The translations under genes were made by a program, and so were the position numbers. This document shows, in pieces, positions 54,690-63,362 of a stretch of 64,000 nucleotides of DNA (position 1 is the first letter of the stretch; every line of letters starts with the position of its first letter). Below the pieces are notes generated by a model. The model saw only the letters and a program-made list of their open reading frames with translations, searched no databases and was not told the DNA's origin. Origin of the DNA: an uncultured Actinomyces sp. (GTDB lineage Bacteria; Actinomycetota; Actinomycetes; Actinomycetales; Actinomycetaceae). The stretch spans positions 1 through 64,000 of the forward strand of contig UWSI01000001.1 in the NCBI GenBank assembly GCA_900541895.1, in the 5' to 3' direction.

Positions 54690-56161
54690 CCTTCCTTGAT
54701 GATTTCATCGTTTCCATCTTCGGGACGAACATACTCCGGACCCACGGCTTTCTGCAGGAGACGCGGGATATTCGCACCGATGGAGACCATGACGATCGCG
54801 GCGAATCCGAAGGACAGGATTGCCAGCGCCATGCCCAGGCCCATCTGAGCGGCAATTGCGGCACCGAGAACGGGGCCGACCGCGCCACCGAGGGCACCGA
54901 CGTTGTAGCAGAAGCCTAGGCCCGCGGCGCGCTTGTCGACCGGGAAGTAGGAGGAGACCCACTTGGGCAGCAGGCCCGAGACACCCTGGCCGAACATCTG
55001 CTGGAAGAAGAGTAGGCCCGCCACAAGAGAAACATACTTTCCATCCTGCATGAACAGCGGGAAGACAATGACCTGCGAGAGCAGAAGCGAGATCGCGTAC
55101 CAACGACGCATACCAAACTTGTCACCGGCGAAGCCGGCGATAATGTAGCCCGCGGCGTTGCCGAGGCCGGCGAAGGACACGACGTTCGCGACGACCTTCT
55201 GGTCCATACCAACACCGTGTAGGTAAGTCGGCAGGAGGCCCTGGATCGGCCAGGTGTACATGAAGGACGCGAAGATCGTCAGCATGATCGCGATGCCAAT
55301 GATCCAACGATTCGAGTCGAACTGGATGATCAGGTAGATGAAAACGATCGCGCACACGACGCCGATCAAGCTGACCGCAACAATACCAGCCACCTGCTGG
55401 GTGAAGATCAGCAGCAGGCCAACGAAGGCGATTACAACGACGATGTAGTTGAGGACCTTGCGCTGCCCACCAAAGAGCACGGCGAGCATGTCATTCTTTT
55501 CGTCGCCACCCTTTTCCTTGGCCTCGCTCCAGTCTGCGGCCTCGGGCAGGGTGCGCCGCATGTAGATGGCGACGACGATCGGGACAATGCCCGTCAGGAA
55601 CAGGGCTCGCCAGCCCCAGCCAGGGCGCACTGAATCAACCCACGTCACGAAGTACTTGTCGACCTGAGCGGCGGCGATAACACCGAAGGCGTAGCCGGAA
55701 AGGAGAAAGCCCGAGGCCTTGTTACGCATGTGCTTGGGCCACGATTCGATAACGTACGCAGCAGATGCGGAATACTCGCCTGCCATCGCGAAGCCGATGA
55801 TGAGGCGCAGGACAAACAGGATCCAGAAGGTCGGAGCGAGCGCGCAGGCGATCGATCCGAAAGCGAACATGAAGATCGATAGGATCATCGCGGGCTTACG
55901 ACCGTAGCGGTCGCCTACAGCTCCGAGCACGAGGCCACCGATCCAGCGACTAATGAAGGCGGCTGAAATCAGGGATGCGCTTTGGACGAGCGTCAGGTGG
56001 AACGCCTCCCTGATCGCGGGGAGCGCAAAGGAGATGAGGACGAAGTCGTAGCCGTCCAACAGAACGCCGATCCAAGCGGCGAAGAAGGCCTTGCGATCTT
56101 CTTTGGTCAAGTATTGATACCAGGGCTTTGTGGGAAGCGCCTGCAGCGGGGACGTACTCAT
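54686..56161 (-). CDS. nanT: MFS transporter, NanT-like (sialic acid:H+ symporter type)
   Basis: The 491-residue protein has 12 to 14 predicted helices and the MFS loops GDRYGRKPAMILSI and AGEYSASAAYVIESWPKHMRN near residue 135, typical of the sialate:H+ symporter and related sugar/acid branch. An extra pair of helices between the halves is like E. coli NanT. With a sialidase divergent beside it, sialic acid is the likely substrate. It shares a 254-base control region with the sialidase gene, and its stop overlaps the DUF4862 start. Confidence 0.85.
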   Translation of the reverse strand: MSTSPLQALPTKPWYQYLTKEDRKAFFAAWIGVLLDGYDFVLISFALPAIREAFHLTLVQSASLISAAFISRWIGGLVLGAVGDRYGRKPAMILSIFMFAFGSIACALAPTFWILFVLRLIIGFAMAGEYSASAAYVIESWPKHMRNKASGFLLSGYAFGVIAAAQVDKYFVTWVDSVRPGWGWRALFLTGIVPIVVAIYMRRTLPEAADWSEAKEKGGDEKNDMLAVLFGGQRKVLNYIVVVIAFVGLLLIFTQQVAGIVAVSLIGVVCAIVFIYLIIQFDSNRWIIGIAIMLTIFASFMYTWPIQGLLPTYLHGVGMDQKVVANVVSFAGLGNAAGYIIAGFAGDKFGMRRWYAISLLLSQVIVFPLFMQDGKYVSLVAGLLFFQQMFGQGVSGLLPKWVSSYFPVDKRAAGLGFCYNVGALGGAVGPVLGAAIAAQMGLGMALAILSFGFAAIVMVSIGANIPRLLQKAVGPEYVRPEDGNDEIIKEG

Positions 56162-56228
56162 GATGAGTGCCTTCCTGAAATTTCATCGTTGAATAACGAA
56201 GGGCTTTGAGTCCATGTGTCTCATTAGT

Positions 56229-56245
56229 AAGTTGTCAGACAACTT
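56229..56245. promoter_or_regulatory. palindromic operator 1 in the nanT-sialidase control region
   Basis: AAGTTGTC-A-GACAACTT is a perfect 8-1-8 palindrome. The TTGTC-GACAA core is of the type bound by FCD-subfamily GntR repressors. It lies 68 bases before the nanT start. Confidence 0.75.
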
Positions 56246-56333
56246 GCTGCAATGCTAGCTCTCACCCACTCTAGAGTCAACACAAAATTCCAACCCAATC
56301 CGTGTATTGCCAATGAAATATCGCAGTGATAAC

Positions 56334-56347
56334 ATGTCTGACAACTT
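56334..56347. promoter_or_regulatory. operator 2, related half-conserved site
   Basis: ATGTCTGACAACTT shares the TGTC-GACA core and one full arm with operator 1. It lies 69 bases before the sialidase ATG, in a position to repress it. Confidence 0.65.
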
Positions 56348-56353
56348 AATACT

Positions 56354-56367
56354 TGTGGTTGACCACA
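56354..56367. promoter_or_regulatory. third palindrome upstream of the sialidase gene
   Basis: TGTGGT-TG-ACCACA, perfect arms, 49 bases before the sialidase start; its core differs from the other two sites, so it may belong to a different regulator. Confidence 0.45.
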
Positions 56368-56415
56368 CGCTCCACTTCGTAACGATGCGAAGCAGAATGA
56401 GCAACTAATAGAAAG

Positions 56416-58662
56416 ATGTCAAGCATGACCTTCGACGCAAGTCAACCGGGATTCTCCTGGACTCTACAGTTCCGCGCACGCATCGACGGAACACTTATCA
56501 AGCTCAGCAGTGCGGATGACACAGGGTGGGACCTGTTCATCCGTTCCAGTGCTCTCTTCCTCGAGGGATCAACGGCGTCAATGACGTTCGCCCTAGACTT
56601 GGAGGACACCGCCTCCGTCACAGACGACACCTGGCATTCGCTTGCGCTCACAGCGACGAGCGCCGGATCGAAGATCTTCCTCGACGGTTACCAGTGCTTC
56701 TCAACCTGCGCAGACCTCTCTCCCGCCGGAAGCGGCCCCGAGGCTACTCTCGAGCTCACCCCGGGAGCTGGCATCGAGATCCGTTCCTTCGCGACGCACG
56801 ACTCCGTCCTCTCCGCAGAAGAGATCCTCGCGCTTTCCCCCGCCCCCACACCCCTCATTGAGTTCGCCGCCGCCCACCTGTCGGATTACGACGTCGCCGA
56901 ACTCTCTGAGCTGACCGCCGGCACAATCTTCGCCCGCTACCGCGTGCGCGGACCGGGCCAACACGGAACGATCCTCGCAGCCGGCGGCGCCGGCAGCGAG
57001 CAGCTCAATCTGTCGGTCACAGCGGATGGTATCGAATACAAGGTTCTGGGCCGCAGGGGCCAGTGGCGCACTTTCACCGCACACGGCCACTGGGATCAGG
57101 GGCACTGGCACGACGTCGTCGTGCGCGTCGGTCACGGCGCGGTGCAGATCTACGTGGACGGTTACCTTGAAGCACACTTGCCCGGACAGGCGTTCTTCGC
57201 GGCCGTCAATTCCCTCGACGAGGTCGTCATCGGTCAGGACACCTCGGGCTCGCGCCTATTCGGCGAGGTCCGCAACGCGGCGCTCTACTCCTCGGTCCTC
57301 AACGATTCACAGATTAAGAAGCTCTCCTCCGTCGCCCCACTCGACACACAGTGCCTCTTTGATGCCGGGTTTCACGACTCCATCAGCTACCGGATTCCCT
57401 CGCTGATCACCCTCAAGTCCGGGGTCGTCGTTGCCGGTGCCGACCAGCGCGAAACCATCGCAAACGACTCCCCCAACTCCATCAACTTCACGATCCGCCG
57501 TTCCTTTGACGGCGGACATACCTGGGGAGACCTCCAGACGGTGCTCACCTACCCCGGCCACGGGGCAAAGGGCGCATCGGTCATCGATTCGTGCGTCGTG
57601 CAGGATCGCCGAAACGGACGCCTCGTCGTCCTCATCGACCACTTCCCCGGCGGGATCGGTCAGCCTAACGCCGAAGCCGGCCTCGGCGTTGACGAGAAGG
57701 GCCGCTACATCCTGCACGATTCCAACGGAGCCACCTACACCTGGAACGAGGATGGAAGCGTCACAGACGCTGACGGCAACACCGCCCCATTCAGAATCTC
57801 CGAGCGCGGCGATGTCACCGTCACCTCGGGCGGCCAGGAAAACCCCGGGGGCAACGTCTTCCTCGCCGATGGGGAAGACCCCCACCAGACACTCCTCACC
57901 GCCCGCACCTGCTTCCTGCAGATGATCTACTCCGACGACGACGGCGAGACCTGGTCCGGCCCCTTCAACCTCAACCAGGACGTGAAGGAAGAATGGATGT
58001 CCTTCTGCGGTACCTCGCCGGGCACGGGTGTGCAGCTGCGCAGCGGGCGCCTCGTCATCCCGATCTACTACAACGGGGACCACAAACGTCACTTCTCCGC
58101 ATCTGTTGTCTACTCCGACGATGGTGGTGCAACGTGGAAGCGCGGCAAGTCCCCCAACGACGGGCGTATCTTCGAAGGCCGCGAGATCGATTCGCGCACG
58201 CTCGACACCGAGGCGGCCGCAACGCACGAGGCCACGCTCATCGAGCGCGCCGACGGTTCGCTCCTGATGCTCATGCGTAATCAGCACCCCAGCGGAAAGG
58301 TCGCGGCGTCCGTCAGCACCGACGGAGGCGAGACCTGGAGCGACGTGTTCTTTGCGCAGGAGATTACCGAAATCTTCTGCCAGCCGAACGCGGTTCCCTG
58401 GCCGACGGAGGACTGCCCCGAGCGCGTCGTCTTCGCGAACGCCTCGCAGATGCGTCCCTACCGCGGTCGCGGCGTCCTTCGCCTGTCGGAGGACGGAGGC
58501 CGCACGTGGATCGCGTCGCGCACCTTCAACCCGGCGCACTACGTCTACCAGTGCATGACGATCCTGCCCGACGGAACCCTCGGCCTACTGTGGGAGCGCG
58601 AGATGCAGGGACTGTACTTCACACGCATCCCGCTAGAGTGGCTCGAGGCCGCCAAGATCTGA
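56416..58662 (+). CDS. nanH: sialidase (GH33) with N-terminal LamG-like domains, no signal peptide
   Basis: The 748-residue protein has two LamG/concanavalin-like domains (about residues 1-150 and 165-300) and a six-bladed sialidase propeller from about 310. The Arg motif is YRIPSLITL; Asp boxes are SFDGGHTW, SDDDGETW, SDDGGATW, STDGGETW and SEDGGRTW. It releases sialic acid from host glycans. There is no signal peptide or anchor, unusual for a sialidase that should meet large glycans outside. Translation may start at the ATG at 56416 or 56425. Codon use is visibly more GC-rich than in the surrounding core genes. Confidence 0.9.
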   Translation: MSSMTFDASQPGFSWTLQFRARIDGTLIKLSSADDTGWDLFIRSSALFLEGSTASMTFALDLEDTASVTDDTWHSLALTATSAGSKIFLDGYQCFSTCADLSPAGSGPEATLELTPGAGIEIRSFATHDSVLSAEEILALSPAPTPLIEFAAAHLSDYDVAELSELTAGTIFARYRVRGPGQHGTILAAGGAGSEQLNLSVTADGIEYKVLGRRGQWRTFTAHGHWDQGHWHDVVVRVGHGAVQIYVDGYLEAHLPGQAFFAAVNSLDEVVIGQDTSGSRLFGEVRNAALYSSVLNDSQIKKLSSVAPLDTQCLFDAGFHDSISYRIPSLITLKSGVVVAGADQRETIANDSPNSINFTIRRSFDGGHTWGDLQTVLTYPGHGAKGASVIDSCVVQDRRNGRLVVLIDHFPGGIGQPNAEAGLGVDEKGRYILHDSNGATYTWNEDGSVTDADGNTAPFRISERGDVTVTSGGQENPGGNVFLADGEDPHQTLLTARTCFLQMIYSDDDGETWSGPFNLNQDVKEEWMSFCGTSPGTGVQLRSGRLVIPIYYNGDHKRHFSASVVYSDDGGATWKRGKSPNDGRIFEGREIDSRTLDTEAAATHEATLIERADGSLLMLMRNQHPSGKVAASVSTDGGETWSDVFFAQEITEIFCQPNAVPWPTEDCPERVVFANASQMRPYRGRGVLRLSEDGGRTWIASRTFNPAHYVYQCMTILPDGTLGLLWEREMQGLYFTRIPLEWLEAAKI

Positions 58663-58683
58663 CGATTCGTCTTACCCTGACAC

Positions 58684-58730
58684 GAGGCCGCCTGCCACAC
58701 TCCCCACACAGGAGGACGGCAGACGGCCTC
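58684..58730 (+). terminator. terminator of the sialidase gene
   Basis: Arms GAGGCCGCCTGCC (58684-58696) and GGCAGACGGCCTC (58718-58730), one mismatch, with a 21-nt loop, follow the sialidase stop by 21 bases. Confidence 0.75.
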
Positions 58731-58808
58731 GCACGTCGAGGGAAGATATACAAGGCGCAGGGCGGGACCCACCGGTGCCCACCCTGCGTGCCTACGTCTC
58801 TCAGACGT

Positions 58809-60158
58809 TCACAGCGCTAGGTTCTCCTTGACGACGTCAGCCAGGCGTGAGGCTACGCCATCAGCTTGCGCCTGCGTCGCTGCCTCGACCATGACGCGAA
58901 CCAGGGGTTCGGTACCGGAGGGGCGGAGCAGGACGCGTCCGGTATTGCCCAGCACAGCCTCGGCAGCAGCAACTGCCTCTGCCACGGTTGGATCGGTCGT
59001 TGCGCGAGTACGGTCCACTCCCCCAACGTTGATCAGGGTCTGCGGGAGGCGCTTGATAAAGCCGGTAAGGTCTGCAAGATCGCGTCCAGATTCCTTTACC
59101 ATGCGTGCGAGCAGGAGCGAGGAAAGGATGCCATCACCGGTAGTTGCGTACTTCTTCGCAATGATGTGTCCGGACTGTTCGCCGCCCAGAGAGTATCCAC
59201 CCTCGAGCATGGCTTCGAGGACGTAGCGGTCACCGACGCCGGTCTGAATCGTCTTAATACCGGCCTCTTGCATGGCAAGAATCAAGCCGAGGTTCGACAT
59301 CACCGTGACAACCAGCGTGTCCTTGGCAAGCTGGCCCTCATCGCGCATGTGGACAGCCAGTGCGCCCATGATCTTGTCACCGTCAACAAGATTTCCGTGG
59401 CGATCGACCGCAAGGCAACGGTCCGCGTCACCATCGTAAGCGACACCGAAATCGGCCTCGGAGGCAACGGTCAGCGCCTGAAGCTGTTCGGGGTGCGTCG
59501 AACCGGCCTTGTCATTAATGTTCCGGCCATCGGGAGCAGCATTGATCACGACGGCGTCAGCACCGGCCTGACGGAAAGCTTCGGGGGCAAGGAAAGAAGC
59601 ACCACCGTTTGCGCAGTCAACCGCGATACGCAAGCCGTGCAGATCTGTTCCCAAAGAGGTCATGAGGTGCTCAATGTAGGATTTTTCTGCCCAGTCATCG
59701 TCGTATTCAACCTCACCAACAGCGGCGCCTGTGGGTCGATCCCAAGGAGTATTGAGGAGCTCTTGGATCTGGTCCTCGACCTGGTCAGGGAGCTTGTAGC
59801 CGCCGTGCGCAAAGAACTTGATGCCGTTGTCAGGCATGGGGTTGTGCGAAGCGGAGATCATGACGCCCAGATCAACCGAGGACGAGGCCGTCAAGTGAGC
59901 AACGGTCGGGGTGGTGACGACACCAACGCGGACAACGTCCATTCCGGCACTTGCAAGACCTGCCGCCAGCGCGTGGTCGAGGAATTCGCCGGAAATTCGC
60001 GTATCGCGACCGATGATAGCTTTTGGTTTGTGTCCCGAGGCCGGGCGACCCTGAATTGTCAGGCGAGCTGCCGCTTCACCCAGTTCCAGTGCGAGGGGCG
60101 CGGTCAAATCAACATTTGCCAGTCCGCGTACGCCGTCAGTTCCGAACAACCTGGTCAT
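58809..60158 (-). CDS. glmM: phosphoglucosamine mutase
   Basis: The 449-residue enzyme converts glucosamine 6-phosphate to glucosamine 1-phosphate for cell-wall precursors. It has RLFGTDGVRGLANVDLT at the start, the phosphoserine loop GVMISASHNPMPDNG near residue 100, DGDADRCLAVD near 240 and the C-terminal RPSGTEPLVRVMVEA. The ATG at 60158 has a GGAGG box; the frame runs further upstream without coding character. Its 3' end also exists as a truncated copy at 53147-53258. It follows the rplM-rpsI genes after a terminator. Confidence 0.97.
   Translation of the reverse strand: MTRLFGTDGVRGLANVDLTAPLALELGEAAARLTIQGRPASGHKPKAIIGRDTRISGEFLDHALAAGLASAGMDVVRVGVVTTPTVAHLTASSSVDLGVMISASHNPMPDNGIKFFAHGGYKLPDQVEDQIQELLNTPWDRPTGAAVGEVEYDDDWAEKSYIEHLMTSLGTDLHGLRIAVDCANGGASFLAPEAFRQAGADAVVINAAPDGRNINDKAGSTHPEQLQALTVASEADFGVAYDGDADRCLAVDRHGNLVDGDKIMGALAVHMRDEGQLAKDTLVVTVMSNLGLILAMQEAGIKTIQTGVGDRYVLEAMLEGGYSLGGEQSGHIIAKKYATTGDGILSSLLLARMVKESGRDLADLTGFIKRLPQTLINVGGVDRTRATTDPTVAEAVAAAEAVLGNTGRVLLRPSGTEPLVRVMVEAATQAQADGVASRLADVVKENLAL
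58834..58903. repeat. 70-bp direct repeat, copy 2 (glmM 3' end)
   Basis: Identical to 53172-53241. The pair brackets the sialic-acid module (about 5.6 kb) in direct orientation, so recombination between them could remove it. Confidence 0.9.
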
Positions 60159-60218
60159 CGGGGTTCCTCCCAAATTCGATATCGAACTCTCCAAGTTTAC
60201 CCGGCTTGCATAAAAATG

Positions 60219-60253
60219 ACTCGTGGCTCCAACCAAAAGGTGGAGCCACGAGT
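60219..60253 (-). terminator. terminator of rplM-rpsI
   Basis: A perfect 13-bp stem ACTCGTGGCTCCA (60219-60231) and complement (60241-60253) is followed on the minus strand by CATTTTTATG. Confidence 0.92.
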
Positions 60254-60270
60254 CGAAGTAAAGGCGAAGA

Positions 60271-60762
60271 TCAGCGCTTCGAGAACTGCGAAGCCTTGCG
60301 TGCCTTCTTGAGGCCTGCCTTCTTACGCTCAACAGCGCGGGCATCGCGGGTCAGGAAGCCAGCCTTCTTCAGTGCGGGACGGTTCGCGTCACGATCGATC
60401 TCGTTCAGTGCGCGAGAGATGCCCAGGCGCAGCGCACCGGCCTGGCCGGAGATGCCGCCGCCATTGATACGAGCGATCACGTCGAAGCGACCGTCGATAT
60501 CAAGCAGAGTGAAGGGGGACTTCACGAGCTGCTGGTGCAGCTTGTTCGGGAAGTAATCTTCGAGAGTGCGTCCATTAATGGTCCACTGGCCGTTGCCGGG
60601 AACCAGGCGAACACGGGCAACGGCTTCCTTACGGCGGCCAAGGCCCGCGCCGGGCGCGGTGATGGACTGACCAGCACCAGCAGGCGCTGACTCAGTCTCT
60701 GTGGTGTAGGAGCTGGGGACAACTTCCTCATCCAGCTCAAGAATCTCGGTGGTCTCAGCCAC
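60271..60762 (-). CDS. rpsI: 30S ribosomal protein S9
   Basis: The 163-residue protein has an acidic N-terminal extension of about 35 residues (the actinobacterial form), then [19 protein letters not shown] and the typical C-terminal [12 protein letters not shown] that reaches the decoding site. It follows rplM by 44 bases, the conserved rplM-rpsI pair, and ends at a strong terminator before glmM. Confidence 0.97.
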   Translation of the reverse strand: MAETTEILELDEEVVPSSYTTETESAPAGAGQSITAPGAGLGRRKEAVARVRLVPGNGQWTINGRTLEDYFPNKLHQQLVKSPFTLLDIDGRFDVIARINGGGISGQAGALRLGISRALNEIDRDANRPALKKAGFLTRDARAVERKKAGLKKARKASQFSKR

Positions 60763-60806
60763 AGTTCTCCTCAGTGCAGTTCGTTGGGCTCAGAAGCGCG
60801 ACGCGC

Positions 60807-61250
60807 TCACTGGGCGACCTGGGTGATTTCGTAGGGAATCGGCTGCTGGCCGATGTGCGGGTGCTCAGCTCCGGCGTAGACGTGCAGCTTCTTGAACTGC
60901 GCGCGGCCGAGGCTGGTGTGAGGAAGCATGCCGCGGACTGCCTTCTCGACTGCGCGTTCAGGACGCTCAGCCATGAGATCGCGATAGCGTGTTGCGCTCA
61001 AGCCACCGGGGCGACCGGAGTGGCGGTAGGCCATCTTCTGGTCAAGCTTCTTACCGGTGAGGGCAACCTTGTCCGCATTGATGATGATGACGTAATCGCC
61101 CATATCGAGGTGAGGGGCAAACGTCGGCTTGTGCTTCCCACGAAGGATAGCGGCAACTTGAGCCGCCAGGCGGCCGAGGACGACGTCAGTGGCGTCGATG
61201 ACGTACCACTGCTTGTCGGCATCCGCCGGCTTAGGTGAATAGGTGCGCAC
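60807..61250 (-). CDS. rplM: 50S ribosomal protein L13
   Basis: The 147-residue protein is a normal L13: [22 protein letters not shown] near residue 18, [20 protein letters not shown] and [21 protein letters not shown]. The GTG at 61250 is chosen because GAAGG lies eight bases upstream; a TTG five codons earlier is less likely. It heads the rplM-rpsI operon. A promoter (61403-61432) implies a 5' leader of about 145 bases, which could hold an autoregulatory element. Confidence 0.97.
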   Translation of the reverse strand: MRTYSPKPADADKQWYVIDATDVVLGRLAAQVAAILRGKHKPTFAPHLDMGDYVIIINADKVALTGKKLDQKMAYRHSGRPGGLSATRYRDLMAERPERAVEKAVRGMLPHTSLGRAQFKKLHVYAGAEHPHIGQQPIPYEITQVAQ

Positions 61251-61402
61251 GGGCGTAACCTTCAATTCTTTCTGTCATGGGGCCTAGCATCGAGTGTTCG
61301 ACGCACCGGCCCGCTATGAAACGGTTCCGCGAGGCGTCAGCCGAATTTCTTCTCCGGCGAGTGGGAAGGCACCGAAGGTCCAGCTGACACACAGCACCTG
61401 TT

Positions 61403-61432
61403 AGTCTATGCGCCAAAAGGCAGCGGGGTCAA
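61403..61432 (-). promoter_or_regulatory. likely sigma-A-type promoter of rplM-rpsI
   Basis: On the minus strand TTGACC (61432-61427) and TAGACT (61408-61403) are separated by 18 bases. The leader to the rplM start is about 145 bases and unassigned. Confidence 0.6.
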
Positions 61433-61475
61433 AGCACAGACCAGAGTGTGGCTTATTCCTCATATCGTTTCTGAA

Positions 61476-62462
61476 TCAACCAGCGCAGCAATTGCCGCCC
61501 ATGGCCCATTCTTCAAGGCTTCCATCAAAGGCAAAACCACGCATACGGCGTGCCCGGTGGACCTGATCGCTCCACTCGGCCTCGTCGGGATAACTCACGG
61601 ATTCCAGGGTCAGCCCATGCGCGGGGGCAATCGGGGCCGCCTCTTGGCGCGAGGCCTTCTCAAGCAGCTGTGCGGGCCAACTTTCCTCACGCGCTCCCCT
61701 ACCCACCTCAATTAAAGCGCCGACAAGCGAACGAACCATGGAATGGCAAAAGGCATCAGCGCGCACATGACACTCGAGGACCCCGGTCCCTCCGGCCTCG
61801 GGAACAATGCACAATTCACGTAGCTCGCGAATCGTCGTCGCCCCCTCACGCGGGCGGCAGAAGGCAAGGAATTCGTGCTCTCCCAGAAGAGGCTGCGCTG
61901 ATCGATTCATCGCCTCGACGTCAAGAGTCTGGGCAACCTCGTACACATCCCAGCGCCGCGCCAGTGGCAGTTGCCCCTCGGGGACGAGGCGATAGGTATA
62001 GGAACGCTCAAGCGCAGCGAAACGCGCATCAAAGTCAGCGGATACCACGCTTACTTTTGAGAGACGGGCATCAGCAGTCCCCCGGGGCACTTTGACGCCT
62101 GTTGTCACCATATGTTCGATGTATTCACGACCGAGAAGCGAATTCACCCGTCGCAATAGGGCGCGACAGCAGGCCTGGATGAGGTCCTCTTCTGTTTCGG
62201 GGCGGTCGGATTCTCGTATCAAAGACTTGAAGGCGTCAGAAGCGCAATCAAAATGAGCGACCTGATGGCGTGCGTGGACTCCGGCATCGGTTCGCCCAGC
62301 CACGGTCAGGATTACAGGACGGCGCAAAATTGTTGAAAGCGCTTGGGTGAGAACGCCCTGAACAGTGCGAAGGCCATCTTGTGCAGCCCATCCGTGGAAG
62401 AAAGTGCCATCGTAGGCAAGATCCAGACGAATCCGTAGCTGGGAAGTATTTAGAGCTCCCAT
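61476..62462 (-). CDS. truA: tRNA pseudouridine(38-40) synthase TruA
   Basis: The 328-residue enzyme isomerises uridines in tRNA anticodon arms. It has LRIRLDLAYDGTFFHGWAAQ at the start, the catalytic Asp in TVAGRTDAGVHARHQVAHFD near residue 57 and the C-terminal CHSMVRSLVGALIEVGRG. It is longer than E. coli TruA because of insertions. It overlaps the end of the ROK kinase gene by 13 bases and is followed by the rplM leader. Confidence 0.94.
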   Translation of the reverse strand: MGALNTSQLRIRLDLAYDGTFFHGWAAQDGLRTVQGVLTQALSTILRRPVILTVAGRTDAGVHARHQVAHFDCASDAFKSLIRESDRPETEEDLIQACCRALLRRVNSLLGREYIEHMVTTGVKVPRGTADARLSKVSVVSADFDARFAALERSYTYRLVPEGQLPLARRWDVYEVAQTLDVEAMNRSAQPLLGEHEFLAFCRPREGATTIRELRELCIVPEAGGTGVLECHVRADAFCHSMVRSLVGALIEVGRGAREESWPAQLLEKASRQEAAPIAPAHGLTLESVSYPDEAEWSDQVHRARRMRGFAFDGSLEEWAMGGNCCAG

Positions 62463-63231
62463 GAGCGCACCCCTCCGATAATGCCGGCATCATTGGGGAC
62501 AATGATCACATCCTCCCCAAGACGGTCGCGGTAGGTAGGGACAATTCGTTTTGAATTGCCACCGCCCAGGTACAGGCGATCCCACATGTACATGGGGCGC
62601 AGACCATCCACGACTCGGCGAACGCGGCGAGACCAATGGACGTCACCGAGGCGAAGTCGCTCATGCTCGCCGATATAGTCATCGTAGGTAAGGCCCCAAC
62701 GAATCGGCCCCTGTGAAACCTCGACGTGTGGAGAAAGCTGCCCACCGTCGAAGACCGCATTTCCAAGTCCCGTGCCCAGCGTGATGATCATTTCAAGGCC
62801 ACGTCCGGTGATCACACCGGCTCCTGCAACTTCAGCATCATTGAGAACTTTGGTCGGAATGCCAAGAGCGCTCTCGACCGCCTGTCCCATGTCAAAGTGA
62901 TCCCACTTCTCAACGAGTTCGGGAAGAACACGCGAGCGCGGACCATCCTTCGTGATGTAGTGCGGAGTAGCAATCACAACCCCATGCCGAATCATTCCCG
63001 GCATACCGACGGTCACGCGATGGGCTTCTGGAAGCTGAGCCGCAAGATCGACAATCGTCTGAACCAGCAATTCAGGGGGAAGCGGATAGGGCGTGGGTGT
63101 CCGTTGTGGCGGGGCGACCATTGTCCCCTGCCCATCAAGGACGGACGCTTTAATTCCGCCACCTTCCCGAACCCGCCTGTTTTATCCCCCCCCCCGCCAC
63201 AATCCACTGCCAGTGTCATCTCGCGAGTCAT
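62450..63231 (-). pseudogene. ROK-family (polyphosphate glucokinase-like) kinase with 32-bp insertion in the N-terminal motif
   Basis: The C-terminal part from MVAPPQRTPTPY is intact and shows the ROK features VLNDAEVAGAGVI, ITLGTGLGNAVFDGG and the actinobacterial RRVRRVVDGLRPMYMWDRLY with LGGGNSKRI, as in polyphosphate/ATP glucokinases. The start (MTREMTLAVDCGG) should run straight into GGIKASVLDGQG, giving the phosphate-binding loop, but 32 bases (63164-63195) including a G10 run sit between GATTGTGGCGG and TGGCGGAATT and break the frame. Without them the loop reads DCGGGGIKA. Whether a shorter protein from 63121 is active is doubtful, since it lacks the loop. Confidence 0.7.
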
Positions 63232-63304
63232 AGGTACAGGCTACCGCCACCGATGACTTTCATCCCGAAATGGCAAGAAAAACGAAGGCGTTGATTGGCA
63301 CGAC

Positions 63305-63340
63305 AAAGGGGCCGGCACCACACGTGGTACCGGCCCCTTT
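63305..63340. terminator. terminator of rplQ
   Basis: A long stem AAAGGGGCCGG-CACCAC and its complement GTGGTACCGGCCCCTTT with one mismatch (63305-63340) lies 23 bases after the rplQ stop and ends that operon. Confidence 0.85.
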
Positions 63341-63362
63341 GAAGTCGCTTACGCGAAAGAGA

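Noticed and set aside
57307..58539. Long minus-strand frame opposite the sialidase gene
   Set aside because: Antisense shadow typical of GC-rich genes; the sense frame has complete GH33 motifs.
63186..63195. C10/G10 run in the ROK kinase as a phase-variation switch
   Set aside because: With 9, 10 or 11 Gs none of the frames gives an intact kinase; removal of the whole 32 bases is needed.
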